DNA of 64,000 nucleotides from an uncultured Neomegalonema sp. (GTDB taxonomy: Bacteria > Pseudomonadota > Alphaproteobacteria > Rhodobacterales > Rhodobacteraceae): contig CALFFK010000070.1 of assembly GCA_937957975.1 (NCBI GenBank), forward strand, positions 1 through 64,000. Direction: 5' to 3'. A program made the position numbers and the translations under genes. The notes beneath the pieces are model-generated. The model was not told the origin of the DNA. It saw only the letters and a list, made by a program, of their open reading frames with translations, and made no database searches. The stretch's first letter is position 1. Every line of letters begins with the position of its first letter. Shown in pieces: positions 32,031 to 41,475 of this stretch.

Positions 32031-33596
32031 ATGCACGGACAGGCCGAAGAACAACGCGGACGTCGCTCGCGTGGTGGATCTGGCGGGGCCGGGGCGCGCC
32101 GCGCAGCGCGGAACAACCCGAAACTCGTGCAGATGCCTGCCATTGAACGCACTCTTCCCCCTTACGAAGTGCTGGACGAGGCGGGGCTTGACCTGATCGA
32201 GCGTAACGCCGAAACGATGCTCGAAGAGATCGGAATCGGTTTCAAGGACTACCCTCGCGCCCTTGATTTGTGGGAACAGGCGGGCGCACAGGTAGATCGC
32301 GAGACAGAACGGGTTCGTTTCCCGAAAGGGATGCTGCGCGAATTGCTGAAAACCATTCCGCAAAGCTATACGCAGCACGCCCGCAATCCAGAGCGCAACG
32401 TCCATATTGGTGGCAACACCACCGTTTTCGCGCCTGTCTATGGCCCGCCCTTCGTCTCTGATCTCGATAAGGGACGCCGCTACGCGACCATTGAGGACTT
32501 CAACAACTTCGTGAAGCTCACCTATATGTCGCCTTACCTGCATCATTCGGGCGGCACGATCTGCGAGCCATGCGATATTGCGGTAAACAAGCGTCATCTC
32601 GACATGATCTATGCGCATCTGCGCTATTCCGACAAACCGTTCATGGGGTCGGTCACGGCCCCGGAGCGCGCGGAAGATTCGGTTAATATGGCCAAGATCG
32701 TGTTTGGCGATGAATTCGTCGAGAACAACACGGTGATGACGTCGCTTATCAACTGCAACTCACCAATGACCCTCGACGGCACCATGCTCGGCGCGCTTGA
32801 TGTCTATGCGCGGCATAATCAGGCTTGTATTGTCTCGCCCTTCATCCTCGCCGGCGCGATGTCTCCGACGACTGTGGCCGCCACACTGACACAGGTTCTT
32901 TGCGAGGTTATGGCCGGATCGGCTCTCACACAGCTCATTCGCCCCGGTGCACCAGTGATCTTCGGTACATTTGCCGCGAATACCTCCATGCAAACCGGCG
33001 CGCCCATGTTCGGTACGCCCGAACCGGCCCTTGTTCTCTATGGCGCAGCACAGCTTGCACGGCGCTATAACATGCCATTCCGCTCCGGTGGTGCGCTGTG
33101 CGGTTCACCTGCTGTGGACGCACAAGCGGCTTATGAGAGCAACGCGACAATCCTGCCAGCGGTCATGGGGGGAGTGAACTTCATGCTCCATTCCGCCGGA
33201 TGGCTGGAGGGCGGCCTTGTGGCATCCTATGAGAAATTCATTCTCGATTGCGACCAGCTCGGCATGATGCATACTTTCGCGAAAGGCATCGACCTCAGTG
33301 AAAATTCCCAGGGTCTCGATGCGATTCGCGAAGTTGGCCCCGGTGGCCACTTCCTTGGTTGCGAGCATACCCAGGCGAATTTCAAAACCGCGTTCTACAC
33401 CCCCACAACCACCCACAAGGGTTCCTATGAACAATGGGAAGCGGAGGGCAGCCGCGACAGCACCCAGCGCGCCAACGCCATCTGGAAACAGCAACTCGCC
33501 GACTACGTTGCCCCACATCTCGACGAAGACAAGGACGAGGCACTGAAAGCCTACATGGCCAAGCGCAAGGCATCAGAAGCAGATGCGTTTTCGTGA
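32031..33596 (+). CDS. Trimethylamine methyltransferase (MttB) superfamily protein, no internal stop
   Basis: LDEAGLDLIERNAETMLEEIGIGFKDYPRALDLWEQAGAQVDRETERVRFPKG...; reads through without an amber codon; start ATG 32031. Confidence 0.88.
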   Translation: MHGQAEEQRGRRSRGGSGGAGARRAARNNPKLVQMPAIERTLPPYEVLDEAGLDLIERNAETMLEEIGIGFKDYPRALDLWEQAGAQVDRETERVRFPKGMLRELLKTIPQSYTQHARNPERNVHIGGNTTVFAPVYGPPFVSDLDKGRRYATIEDFNNFVKLTYMSPYLHHSGGTICEPCDIAVNKRHLDMIYAHLRYSDKPFMGSVTAPERAEDSVNMAKIVFGDEFVENNTVMTSLINCNSPMTLDGTMLGALDVYARHNQACIVSPFILAGAMSPTTVAATLTQVLCEVMAGSALTQLIRPGAPVIFGTFAANTSMQTGAPMFGTPEPALVLYGAAQLARRYNMPFRSGGALCGSPAVDAQAAYESNATILPAVMGGVNFMLHSAGWLEGGLVASYEKFILDCDQLGMMHTFAKGIDLSENSQGLDAIREVGPGGHFLGCEHTQANFKTAFYTPTTTHKGSYEQWEAEGSRDSTQRANAIWKQQLADYVAPHLDEDKDEALKAYMAKRKASEADAFS

Positions 33597-33676
33597 CGTC
33601 TTGCTACGCTGACTTTCCAGCACCCTGATTGTTCTGGCTGCTTACGCGAGAGTGACGCCAAACCAACGCGCCACTC

Positions 33677-34879
33677 TCACTCCCCTTTTCTAAAAGGCGT
33701 GAATTCGCCGAGCATCTCCATTTCTTCCCCAACCATTTCCGCCTCCTGATCCACGTAGCGGCGCACCGCTTCGCGGAAGGAGGGGTCGGGGATGAAATGT
33801 GCGGAATGCATCTCGGTTGGCACATACCCTCGTGCCAGCTTGTGCTCGCCTTGTGCGCCCGCCTCAACGGTCTTCAGGCCATGCTCGATGGCGTAATCAA
33901 TGGCGCGGTAATAGCACAACTCGAAATGCAAACAGGGGTGATGCTCGGTACAGCCCCAATAGCGCCCAAAAAGCGCCTCGCGTCCGATCACGTTCATGGC
34001 CCCGGCAACCCAGCGCCCATCATGCTCCGCCAGCACAAGCAATATGTCGTCCCGCAGCCGATCCTGCGCAATCTCAAAGAATTCGCGCTTCAGGTAAGGC
34101 GTCCCCCATTTTCGTGCGCCGGTATCCTGATAGAAAACCCAGAATGCCTCCCAGTGTGCAGGGCGAATATCATCGCCTGTGAAGGCATGAACCGTAACCG
34201 TCTCGTTTGCCTGCCGCCGCTCCTTTCGGATTGCTTTTCGTTTGCGGGATGCAAGATCCGCAAGAAAGCCATCAAAATCAGCATAATCGCGGTTCTGCCA
34301 ATGAAACTGCTGTCCCCTCCGCCCCAGAAACCCGGCGGCAACCATCCGTTCTTTCTCAGCAGCGGTGCAGAAATTGACATGCACCGAAGAAAGCCGGTTC
34401 TCGACGGCAATCTGCGTCATCCCGGCGATCAACGCACCTGATGCCAGATCAGGGTCAGCATTCGGATGCACCAGCAATCGCTGTCCCGTAACCGGAGTAA
34501 ACGGGATCGCTGAAAGCAGTTTGGGGTAATAATATCCCCCCGCCCGCTCGAATGCCTGCGCCCAGCCGTGATCGAAGACATATTCACCGTAGGAATTCGT
34601 CTTTGCATAAAGCGGCATGACACCAAGCAATGCGCCATCGACCTCTGCGATCAAATGCCTGGGGTCCCATCCCTCACGAGCACTTGCTGATCCGCTATCC
34701 TCGAATGCGCTGAGAAACCTGTGCGTGGCAAAGGGGTCAAGGGCGCGGCCCCCATCGGCTGCCTCCGGCGCAGCGCAAGAGTCCCAGCACGCGGCATCGC
34801 ATTCGGCGATACCGTTCAGCATTCTGATCTCGACCTGCGATTCACTATCCAAAGCACGGCACTCCTTCAAGGAAGGCAA
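33677..34879 (-). CDS. GNAT family / peptidoglycan biosynthesis-like acyltransferase (DUF482/COG3146 type)
   Basis: AAPEAADGGRALDPFATHRFLSAFEDSGSAS...GWDPRHLIAEVDGALLGVMPLYAKTNSYGEYVFDHGWAQAFERAG..YYPKL...VEAGAQGEHKLARGY. Start uncertain. Confidence 0.88.
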   Translation of the reverse strand: MPSLKECRALDSESQVEIRMLNGIAECDAACWDSCAAPEAADGGRALDPFATHRFLSAFEDSGSASAREGWDPRHLIAEVDGALLGVMPLYAKTNSYGEYVFDHGWAQAFERAGGYYYPKLLSAIPFTPVTGQRLLVHPNADPDLASGALIAGMTQIAVENRLSSVHVNFCTAAEKERMVAAGFLGRRGQQFHWQNRDYADFDGFLADLASRKRKAIRKERRQANETVTVHAFTGDDIRPAHWEAFWVFYQDTGARKWGTPYLKREFFEIAQDRLRDDILLVLAEHDGRWVAGAMNVIGREALFGRYWGCTEHHPCLHFELCYYRAIDYAIEHGLKTVEAGAQGEHKLARGYVPTEMHSAHFIPDPSFREAVRRYVDQEAEMVGEEMEMLGEFTPFRKGE

Positions 34880-34917
34880 GTGGCTTCCGGCACGATGGAT
34901 TCAAGCAACGACCCCGC

Positions 34918-35673
34918 TCAGGGCAAAAACCCCTCGAATGTAATCTGGTCACACAAGGCAAGGGCCGCTTCCGATGCCTCTGCCGAACGGATCGTCCAGC
35001 AGAATACCGGCACTCCCCGTTCACGCAGCGCGACCACCGGACGGGAAGCAAGGCCGGTCGAACCGTAGGAAACGAAATCCGCCTCGCAGTCATCAAACAT
35101 ATCCAGATCAGCAAGCATCCGCCTGTGATGCGCATCCACATGCGCGTCATGCGGATGTTCAAAATCATAGGATACAAGACCCCGTGCAATCTCTGGCGCG
35201 TATTCTTTCGCTGCAAGAACGGAATACGGATTGAAAGACATAATCGCACAGGTTTCGGGATGATTACTCGCTCGCACAACATCGCAAACCCGGCGATCCA
35301 GCGTACCATCCGTTTTTCCAAAAGCACCGGACTGGTCCTTGATCTCAATCAGAACATTTGCGCGTCCGTCGATCCGGCTTAATACCGTTTCCAGATCAGG
35401 GATCGTGCCACCCCCTGTCAGCGATATAGCACGCAAAACGTCGGCCCCGCGTGCATCGAAGCGGCCCGTCTCACCCGTCAGCCGGTCCAACTCGTAATCG
35501 TGAAAGACCATCGCCTCGCCATCGGCAGAGGCCTGCACATCCAGTTCAATCGCGTATCCGGCGGCAATCGCCGCATCAAAGGCGGCAACACCATTCTCTG
35601 GCCGCCCGTCATTAACATCGTGCAATCCGCGATGCGCGAAGGGCTGCGCCCAAAAATCTGCCGGGAGCCTCAC
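34918..35673 (-). CDS. Glycerophosphodiester phosphodiesterase family protein
   Basis: FAHRGLHDVNDGRPENGVAAFDAAIAAGYAIELDVQASADGEAMVFHDYELDRLTGETG. Confidence 0.92.
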   Translation of the reverse strand: MRLPADFWAQPFAHRGLHDVNDGRPENGVAAFDAAIAAGYAIELDVQASADGEAMVFHDYELDRLTGETGRFDARGADVLRAISLTGGGTIPDLETVLSRIDGRANVLIEIKDQSGAFGKTDGTLDRRVCDVVRASNHPETCAIMSFNPYSVLAAKEYAPEIARGLVSYDFEHPHDAHVDAHHRRMLADLDMFDDCEADFVSYGSTGLASRPVVALRERGVPVFCWTIRSAEASEAALALCDQITFEGFLP

Positions 35674-36170
35674 CCTGCAACAATCTCAAACACGGCTTCT
35701 ACCTCGACCGGCACACCGAAGGGCAGCGACGCGACACCCACTGCCGCCCGCGCATGAGCACCTGCTTCGCCAAGAGCCTCTGCAATAAGATCGGAAGCAC
35801 CGTTGATAACCGCCGGATGCTGCTCAAAATCAGGCGTCGCCGCGACAAAGCCGCCCAACCTCACACACCGCGCTACTTTAGAAAGATCACCATCACAGGC
35901 GGCCTTGAGTTGCGACAATATGTTGATCGCACAGGTGCGCGCTGCCTCAACCCCATCATCCAGATCGACATCACGCCCCAGCAAACCCCGATGCGCACAT
36001 TCCCCGTTCACCATTGGCAACTGCCCGGAGATGAAGACCAACACGCCAGAGACGACATAGGGAACGTAGTTTGCCGCCGGTGCCGGTGCATCGGGCAATG
36101 TAACACCCAGATCGACCAACCGTTCCTCAATCGTCTTCTCTTGCGCATCCATGTCGTTCTCCCGCCCCAT
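35670..36170 (-). CDS. RidA family protein
   Basis: YVPYVVSGVLVFISGQLPMVNGECAHRGLLGRDVDLDDGVEAARTCAINILSQLKAACDGDLSKVARCVRLGGFVAATPDFEQHPAVINGASDLIAEALGEAGAHARAAVGVASLPFGVPVEVEAVFEI. Confidence 0.9.
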   Translation of the reverse strand: MGRENDMDAQEKTIEERLVDLGVTLPDAPAPAANYVPYVVSGVLVFISGQLPMVNGECAHRGLLGRDVDLDDGVEAARTCAINILSQLKAACDGDLSKVARCVRLGGFVAATPDFEQHPAVINGASDLIAEALGEAGAHARAAVGVASLPFGVPVEVEAVFEIVAG

Positions 36171-36363
36171 CGTCCATAGTTGACCCATTCGTCGGTGATC
36201 TTAGTTTCGTCGCAATCGAAGCGCACGGAAGATTTTACCAGCTTAACGAATTTTTGCGTACTGACGCAGAAGATTGAGCAAGTTTCTTATAGGGCGTACG
36301 GTTTCGCACTTGACGTATACGTTTAAAAATCTAACATGAAGAAAAATCTCAAAGAGTCTGAAA

Positions 36364-37185
36364 ATGAATAGATTTTTCCCTTTTCTACTACCTTGCATTT
36401 TATCGATACCGGCCCTGTCTGTTGCCGAAGAAAAATCTGACCCGGCGAATGAATTCAGACTGCCCGGTCATCGGGCAATCTATGAGCTTGCTTTGGGCGA
36501 AACGCGTGACACGGCTGGAATACAGGGCGCAGAAGGACGGTATGTCTTTGATCTGGAAGATGTATGCGAAGGTTACACGCTAAACGAACGCCTCGTCGTC
36601 CGTCTGGTCCGGGATGGCGGCAATGTCCTGACCGATTACCGCCTTTCCGCCTACGAAACCAATGATGGTCAACTCTATCGTTTCTCGACGGAAACCGAAT
36701 TCAACGGCACGACTGGCCAGTCTGCATCCGGTAATCTCAGTATAGAAGACGAAGTTTCCCAGGTGGATTACAAAACCGCCGAGGATGTGAGCTTCGATGA
36801 GAAAGTGCTCCCTCCCCTGGCGCATATCCGGGCCATCGTGAGTGCGGCAAAAGCGGGCGAAGAACGCTATGCTGCGACTGTATTCGACGGTGATATAGAA
36901 AAACCCGTCTTCTACGCCGTGACCCGAATCAATCAGGCGGAAGATGTGAAGCCACCCGAAGGGGTTGAGGGTGTTGACCACCTCAAGGATCGCGCGCATT
37001 GGCGTATCGACTCGGTCTATTTCCCCCCCGGCGACACCAGCAAAGCGGAAAGCTCCGTACCGGAATTTCGTTTCACGGCTATTCTCTACGAAAACGGCGT
37101 CGTGACCGATCTCACCCTCGATTATCTCGACTTTTCCCTCAAAGCCGAACTCGCTGAACTCGAAATCCACGATGACGGCTGCTGA
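36364..37185 (+). CDS. DUF1849 / EipB-like periplasmic cell-envelope protein
   Basis: HRAIYELALGETRDTAGIQGAEGRYVFDLEDVCEGYTLNERLVVRL...; C-terminal residue Cys. Confidence 0.85.
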   Translation: MNRFFPFLLPCILSIPALSVAEEKSDPANEFRLPGHRAIYELALGETRDTAGIQGAEGRYVFDLEDVCEGYTLNERLVVRLVRDGGNVLTDYRLSAYETNDGQLYRFSTETEFNGTTGQSASGNLSIEDEVSQVDYKTAEDVSFDEKVLPPLAHIRAIVSAAKAGEERYAATVFDGDIEKPVFYAVTRINQAEDVKPPEGVEGVDHLKDRAHWRIDSVYFPPGDTSKAESSVPEFRFTAILYENGVVTDLTLDYLDFSLKAELAELEIHDDGC

Positions 37186-37249
37186 AACCAGCTTTTGCGA
37201 TGATGGTTTGCACTTGAGGGCCATGCCTTAACCGGGCATGGAGACTGGC

Positions 37250-38416
37250 ATGGAAAGCTATACCCCCCGCCCTTCGCGCCGCTCTGATGTTGCCCCGTTT
37301 CTCGCCATGGACGTCATGGAGGCGGCTCGCAAGGCCGATGCCTCCGGTGAGAACATTGCTCATCTTGAGGTTGGGCAACCCGGCACGCCCGCTCCACGCC
37401 TTGCCCGCGAAGCCGTCATTCGCACATTACAGGACGGCGACTCCCTCGGTTATACTGTCGCTCTTGGCCTACCGGCCCTGCGTGAGCGATTGTCACAGAT
37501 GTACTCGGACATTCACGGCCTTGATGTTTCTGCAGAACGGATCGTGGTTACGACCGGCTCATCAGCGGGCTTCCTGCTGGCTTTCCTGAGTTTGTTCGAT
37601 GCGGGAGCACGCCTTGCACTCGCTGATCCGGGGTACCCCAGCTATCGCAATATCCTCGCGTCCGTCGATATTGAACCCGTGCGTCTGGAAGCGACGCTGG
37701 CAAGCGGGTATCAACCAGACCCCGCCCTGCTCGCTGCCGCACGTATGAAGGGGCAGATCGACGGCCTGCTTTTCGCAAGCCCTGCAAACCCCACAGGTAC
37801 AGCCCTGTCACGGGAAGACATGGCGGCGCTTGTTTCTGATTGCCAGACCCATGGTACTGCCATGATCTCGGATGAGATCTATGACCGGCTATGGTATGGT
37901 GAAAAGCCTGTTTCGGCCCTTGCATTGACGCCGGATGCTTTCGTCATCAACAGTTTTTCCAAATATTACTGCATGACCGGCTGGCGCATTGGATGGATGG
38001 TCGTGCCACCGGGATTGGTGCGCACTGTTGAGCGACTGGCCCAGAACCATTTCATCTGTCCTCCGCATATTTCACAGATTGCCGCACTTGCTGCACTGGA
38101 CGCAGAAGATGAGCTGAACGGGCATCTTGAAGTCTATCGCCGCAACCGCGCCCTATTGCTCGAAACACTCCCCGGTCTTGGCTTTCGCGATTTTGCACCC
38201 GCTGACGGAGCCTTTTATCTCTACGCCGATGTCAGCCAGTTGACCAATGACAGCATGGACTTCTCGCGTCGAATGCTGACGGAGGCAAAGGTCGCGGCAG
38301 TCCCCGGAACTGATTTCGATCCGATGCGCGGCAAAAGTACCATGCGTTTCTCATTCGCCGGCTCGACGGAAACAGTCGAACGCGCAGCCCATTCACTCAC
38401 GAAATGGTTGGGCTGA
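37250..38416 (+). CDS. Pyridoxal-phosphate-dependent class I/II aminotransferase
   Basis: HLEVGQPGTPAP...SLGYTVALGLPALRERLS...NPTGTALSREDMAALV...VINSFSKYYCMTGWRIGWMV. Confidence 0.93.
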   Translation: MESYTPRPSRRSDVAPFLAMDVMEAARKADASGENIAHLEVGQPGTPAPRLAREAVIRTLQDGDSLGYTVALGLPALRERLSQMYSDIHGLDVSAERIVVTTGSSAGFLLAFLSLFDAGARLALADPGYPSYRNILASVDIEPVRLEATLASGYQPDPALLAAARMKGQIDGLLFASPANPTGTALSREDMAALVSDCQTHGTAMISDEIYDRLWYGEKPVSALALTPDAFVINSFSKYYCMTGWRIGWMVVPPGLVRTVERLAQNHFICPPHISQIAALAALDAEDELNGHLEVYRRNRALLLETLPGLGFRDFAPADGAFYLYADVSQLTNDSMDFSRRMLTEAKVAAVPGTDFDPMRGKSTMRFSFAGSTETVERAAHSLTKWLG

Positions 38417-38455
38417 CCCCACAGCCTGCATGACGATGGCCGTCGCCCTTGCCGC

Positions 38456-38833
38456 TTATTCGTTCATCCGCCGCCGCCGTCCCGTGCGGCCACGCTGTAC
38501 AGCGGCGCCATTAGCGGCCTCTTCAAGCAATCCGATCATCGCATGATCCGCGTTCTCTGTTGTGCGATGCAACGCAAGCAGGTCGCGCGACGCTTCGGAT
38601 GCCCGGTCTGGTTCCGCCAACCCGAACGCCCAGTCAAAAAAGATCGCGCGATTTTCTTCGACCGACAAACCCTCCATCGAAAGGGCGTCGGCAATCAGGC
38701 CGCGTGTATCCCAGCGTGATGTGTTTTTCACCGCACCGCTCCTCCGTTTCACATTGCGGAGAATGCGCGGTTTTTCGGTGGTGACAAGTGGTTTGTCAAA
38801 CGACAGCACCGCGCTTGTAAGAATGTCAGGCAA
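38456..38833 (-). CDS. Conserved hypothetical protein
   Basis: 125-aa ORF with codon-position-consistent composition; family not recognised. Confidence 0.5.
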   Translation of the reverse strand: MPDILTSAVLSFDKPLVTTEKPRILRNVKRRSGAVKNTSRWDTRGLIADALSMEGLSVEENRAIFFDWAFGLAEPDRASEASRDLLALHRTTENADHAMIGLLEEAANGAAVQRGRTGRRRRMNE

Positions 38834-39033
38834 ATGTTATGTGCAGTGCAGCGAGAGCCGCGCGTGAAGGACGACACAATCGTTCGCGGCATTCTCGTCC
38901 CGGCTGCGCCTTTTGTGGGGTGTCGCCGTAATATGGTCTGCCAGCCAGACCGAAGCCCACGAGCGGCTTTTTCGCGCAAGTCACTTCCATTCGATACTGA
39001 TATTATCAGTGCGACCCCACGGGGCGCAGTCTG

Positions 39034-40332
39034 ATGTACATGGAAAGTTGTCTTTTGACCCAGTTTACCGATCTCGGCCTTGCCGAACCCCTTCTTCGTG
39101 CCATTCAAGGCGAAGGTTACACGACCCCCACATCCATTCAGGCCACTGTCATCCCGACGGTACTTGAGCAACGCGATGTTATCGGCATTGCACAGACCGG
39201 CACGGGAAAAACCGCAGCATTCGTACTGCCGCTCCTCAGCCGCATCCACGATATGGAGCTAACGCCGAATCGCGCAGGCTGCACGGCCCTTATCCTTGCG
39301 CCGACCCGTGAACTTGCGGCCCAGATAGCAGAGAGTATCCGCGTCTATGGCAAGCACATGAAACCGGCGGTTGCCGTTGTCGTCGGCGGCGTAAAGCACA
39401 ATCCACAGATCAAGGCCATGGCCCCCGGCGTCGATATACTCGTCGCAACGCCCGGACGTCTGCTCGACCATATGGATTCAGGCACGATCCGGCTGGATGG
39501 AACCTCCGTCATCGTGCTGGACGAGGGCGACCAAATGCTTGATCTTGGTTTTGTTCCGGCCATCCGTAAAGTGATGGCGGCGCTGCCAAAGAAACGCCAG
39601 ACCATGCTGTTTTCTGCCACGATGCCAAAGCCTATCAAGGCGTTGGCGCATGATTTCCTGAAAAACCCGGCAGAAGTTGCCGTTGCAGCAGTTTCCAAAC
39701 CCATCGACCGTATTGAACAGCGCGTCATCCATCTGCCCCATGTTGAAAAGAAGGATCGCCTCATCGACCTGATGAGCGCCCCTGAAATTGAACGCGCCAT
39801 CGTCTTTACCCGCACCAAGCGGGGGGCTGATCGCGTGTCCGAAGGACTCGTAAAAGCTGGCTTTGGGGCGGCGGCCATCCACGGCAACAAATCACAGAAC
39901 CAGCGCGAGCGCGCGTTGCGTGATTTCAAGCAAGGTCGCACGACCATCCTCGTCGCGACCGATATTGCTGCGCGTGGAATCGATATTGATGATGTAAGTC
40001 ACGTCTTCAATTTTGAGCTACCCAATATCCCCGAATCCTACGTCCACCGCATCGGACGAACGGCGCGGGCCGGGCGTAGTGGCGCGGCCATATCGTTCTG
40101 TGATGGGACCGAACGGCAATATCTTCTGGATATTGAAAAGCTCACAGGTCTGAAGATTGCTTCCGAAGGAGAACCGCTCCCCTTCGAGAAGCCTCCTGTA
40201 CCGGGGGCCAACCGGCAACCTCGCGGAGACCGGGGCGGTCGCGGAAATGCGCCCCGTAAAGATGGGAAAGCCCCTTCCGCCGCACATAAACCCCGCCGCC
40301 GCAAACCCCGCCCTGCCGCAGCAGGACGGTAA
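39034..40332 (+). CDS. DEAD/DEAH-box RNA helicase (RhlE-like)
   Basis: FTDLGLAEPLLRAIQGEGYTTPTSIQATVIP...AQTGTGKTAAF...VLDEGDQMLDLG (DEGD)...HRIGRTARAG; basic tail. Confidence 0.93.
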   Translation: MYMESCLLTQFTDLGLAEPLLRAIQGEGYTTPTSIQATVIPTVLEQRDVIGIAQTGTGKTAAFVLPLLSRIHDMELTPNRAGCTALILAPTRELAAQIAESIRVYGKHMKPAVAVVVGGVKHNPQIKAMAPGVDILVATPGRLLDHMDSGTIRLDGTSVIVLDEGDQMLDLGFVPAIRKVMAALPKKRQTMLFSATMPKPIKALAHDFLKNPAEVAVAAVSKPIDRIEQRVIHLPHVEKKDRLIDLMSAPEIERAIVFTRTKRGADRVSEGLVKAGFGAAAIHGNKSQNQRERALRDFKQGRTTILVATDIAARGIDIDDVSHVFNFELPNIPESYVHRIGRTARAGRSGAAISFCDGTERQYLLDIEKLTGLKIASEGEPLPFEKPPVPGANRQPRGDRGGRGNAPRKDGKAPSAAHKPRRRKPRPAAAGR

Positions 40333-41457
40333 TCACACGCTTCCAACCAAACCACGCCGGTCGAAACTCGCACTTTTAATAAGAGCATAGACCGGCGCAC
40401 CTACCCTGAGGCCGAGAGTATCCACGGCTTCACGTGTTATACGCGCGCGAATGCGTTGTGTATGAAGCGCAACGGTCACTTCAGCGAAAGCCGTATCAGT
40501 CTCCGCCGCGATGGCATCGACAGTACCTGCGAGAATATTGCGGGTGCTGATCCCTTCCGGTCGAATGACGGCGAGCGCAACGTCACGCGCCCGTACGCGC
40601 AAACGCACGGTCTCGCCTAGCTCCAACGCTGTCAGCATCGGCATCACAAGCGGCTGCCCTTCCAGATCGAGGCGTGTGAGCCTCCACCCCCGGTCCTGCG
40701 CTGTGACCTTCGCCTCCAGCAATGCCCCGGCCTCAAAGCGACCTGTGACGGGTTGCAGATCAATCCGCTCCAGCATTTCTGTAACTGATCCAATGCCACG
40801 GATGCGCCCTTCTGCAAGAACGATAACTGTCTGTGCGAGTTGTGCGATCTCCTCAACAGCGTGACTGACATAGATCGTTGGAATCCCGAAAGTTTCGGGT
40901 AAATCACGCAGGTAAGGCAGGATGTCTGCCTTGCGCTCCCGATCAAGCGCAGAAAGCGGTTCATCGAGCAACAGAAGACGGGGACGGGTCAGAAGCGTTC
41001 GGCCTAGCGCAACCCGCTGACGTTCTCCCCCCGAAAGGGTATCCGGGCGTCGAGCCAAAAGCGGCTCCAAAGACAGCCGGTCGATAACGGTAGCAAGATC
41101 CAAAACCCCTGCACGATGGCGGCTGCGGCGATCCGCATAACGCAGGTTGCCCGCAACAGTCAGGTGAGAGAAGAGACGCCCATCCTGAAAGACAGTACCG
41201 ACCGGGCGTTGGTTGGAAGACAGAAAAACCCGCCGCGCGCTATCGGCCCAGATGGCACCATCGAAGACAACGCGGCCATCGGCGCGATCTTCCAGCCCTG
41301 CAATCACTCGCAACAGCGTGCTTTTTCCGCCACCACTGGGGCCGAAAAGCGCGGTCGTTCCTGAAAGCGATGTATTGATTTCAGCGTCGAGATCAAAGTT
41401 CCCGAAGCGAAGTCTGGCGACGCAGGCGAAGGTTACTGATCCACCAGCCTGCGTCAC
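40333..41457 (-). CDS. modC: Molybdenum import ATP-binding protein ModC
   Basis: TTALFGPSGGGKSTLLRVIAGLEDRADGRVVFDG...LSGGERQRVALGRTLLTRPRLLLLDEPLSALD...; C-terminal TOBE/Mop-like domain; GTG start. Confidence 0.92.
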   Translation of the reverse strand: MTQAGGSVTFACVARLRFGNFDLDAEINTSLSGTTALFGPSGGGKSTLLRVIAGLEDRADGRVVFDGAIWADSARRVFLSSNQRPVGTVFQDGRLFSHLTVAGNLRYADRRSRHRAGVLDLATVIDRLSLEPLLARRPDTLSGGERQRVALGRTLLTRPRLLLLDEPLSALDRERKADILPYLRDLPETFGIPTIYVSHAVEEIAQLAQTVIVLAEGRIRGIGSVTEMLERIDLQPVTGRFEAGALLEAKVTAQDRGWRLTRLDLEGQPLVMPMLTALELGETVRLRVRARDVALAVIRPEGISTRNILAGTVDAIAAETDTAFAEVTVALHTQRIRARITREAVDTLGLRVGAPVYALIKSASFDRRGLVGSV

Positions 41458-41475
41458 GCTTCGATCCTGTAGCGG

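Noticed and set aside
32031-33596. Pyrrolysine-dependent MttB
   Set aside because: The frame is open with no in-frame amber codon and ends at TGA, so it is a non-Pyl homologue.
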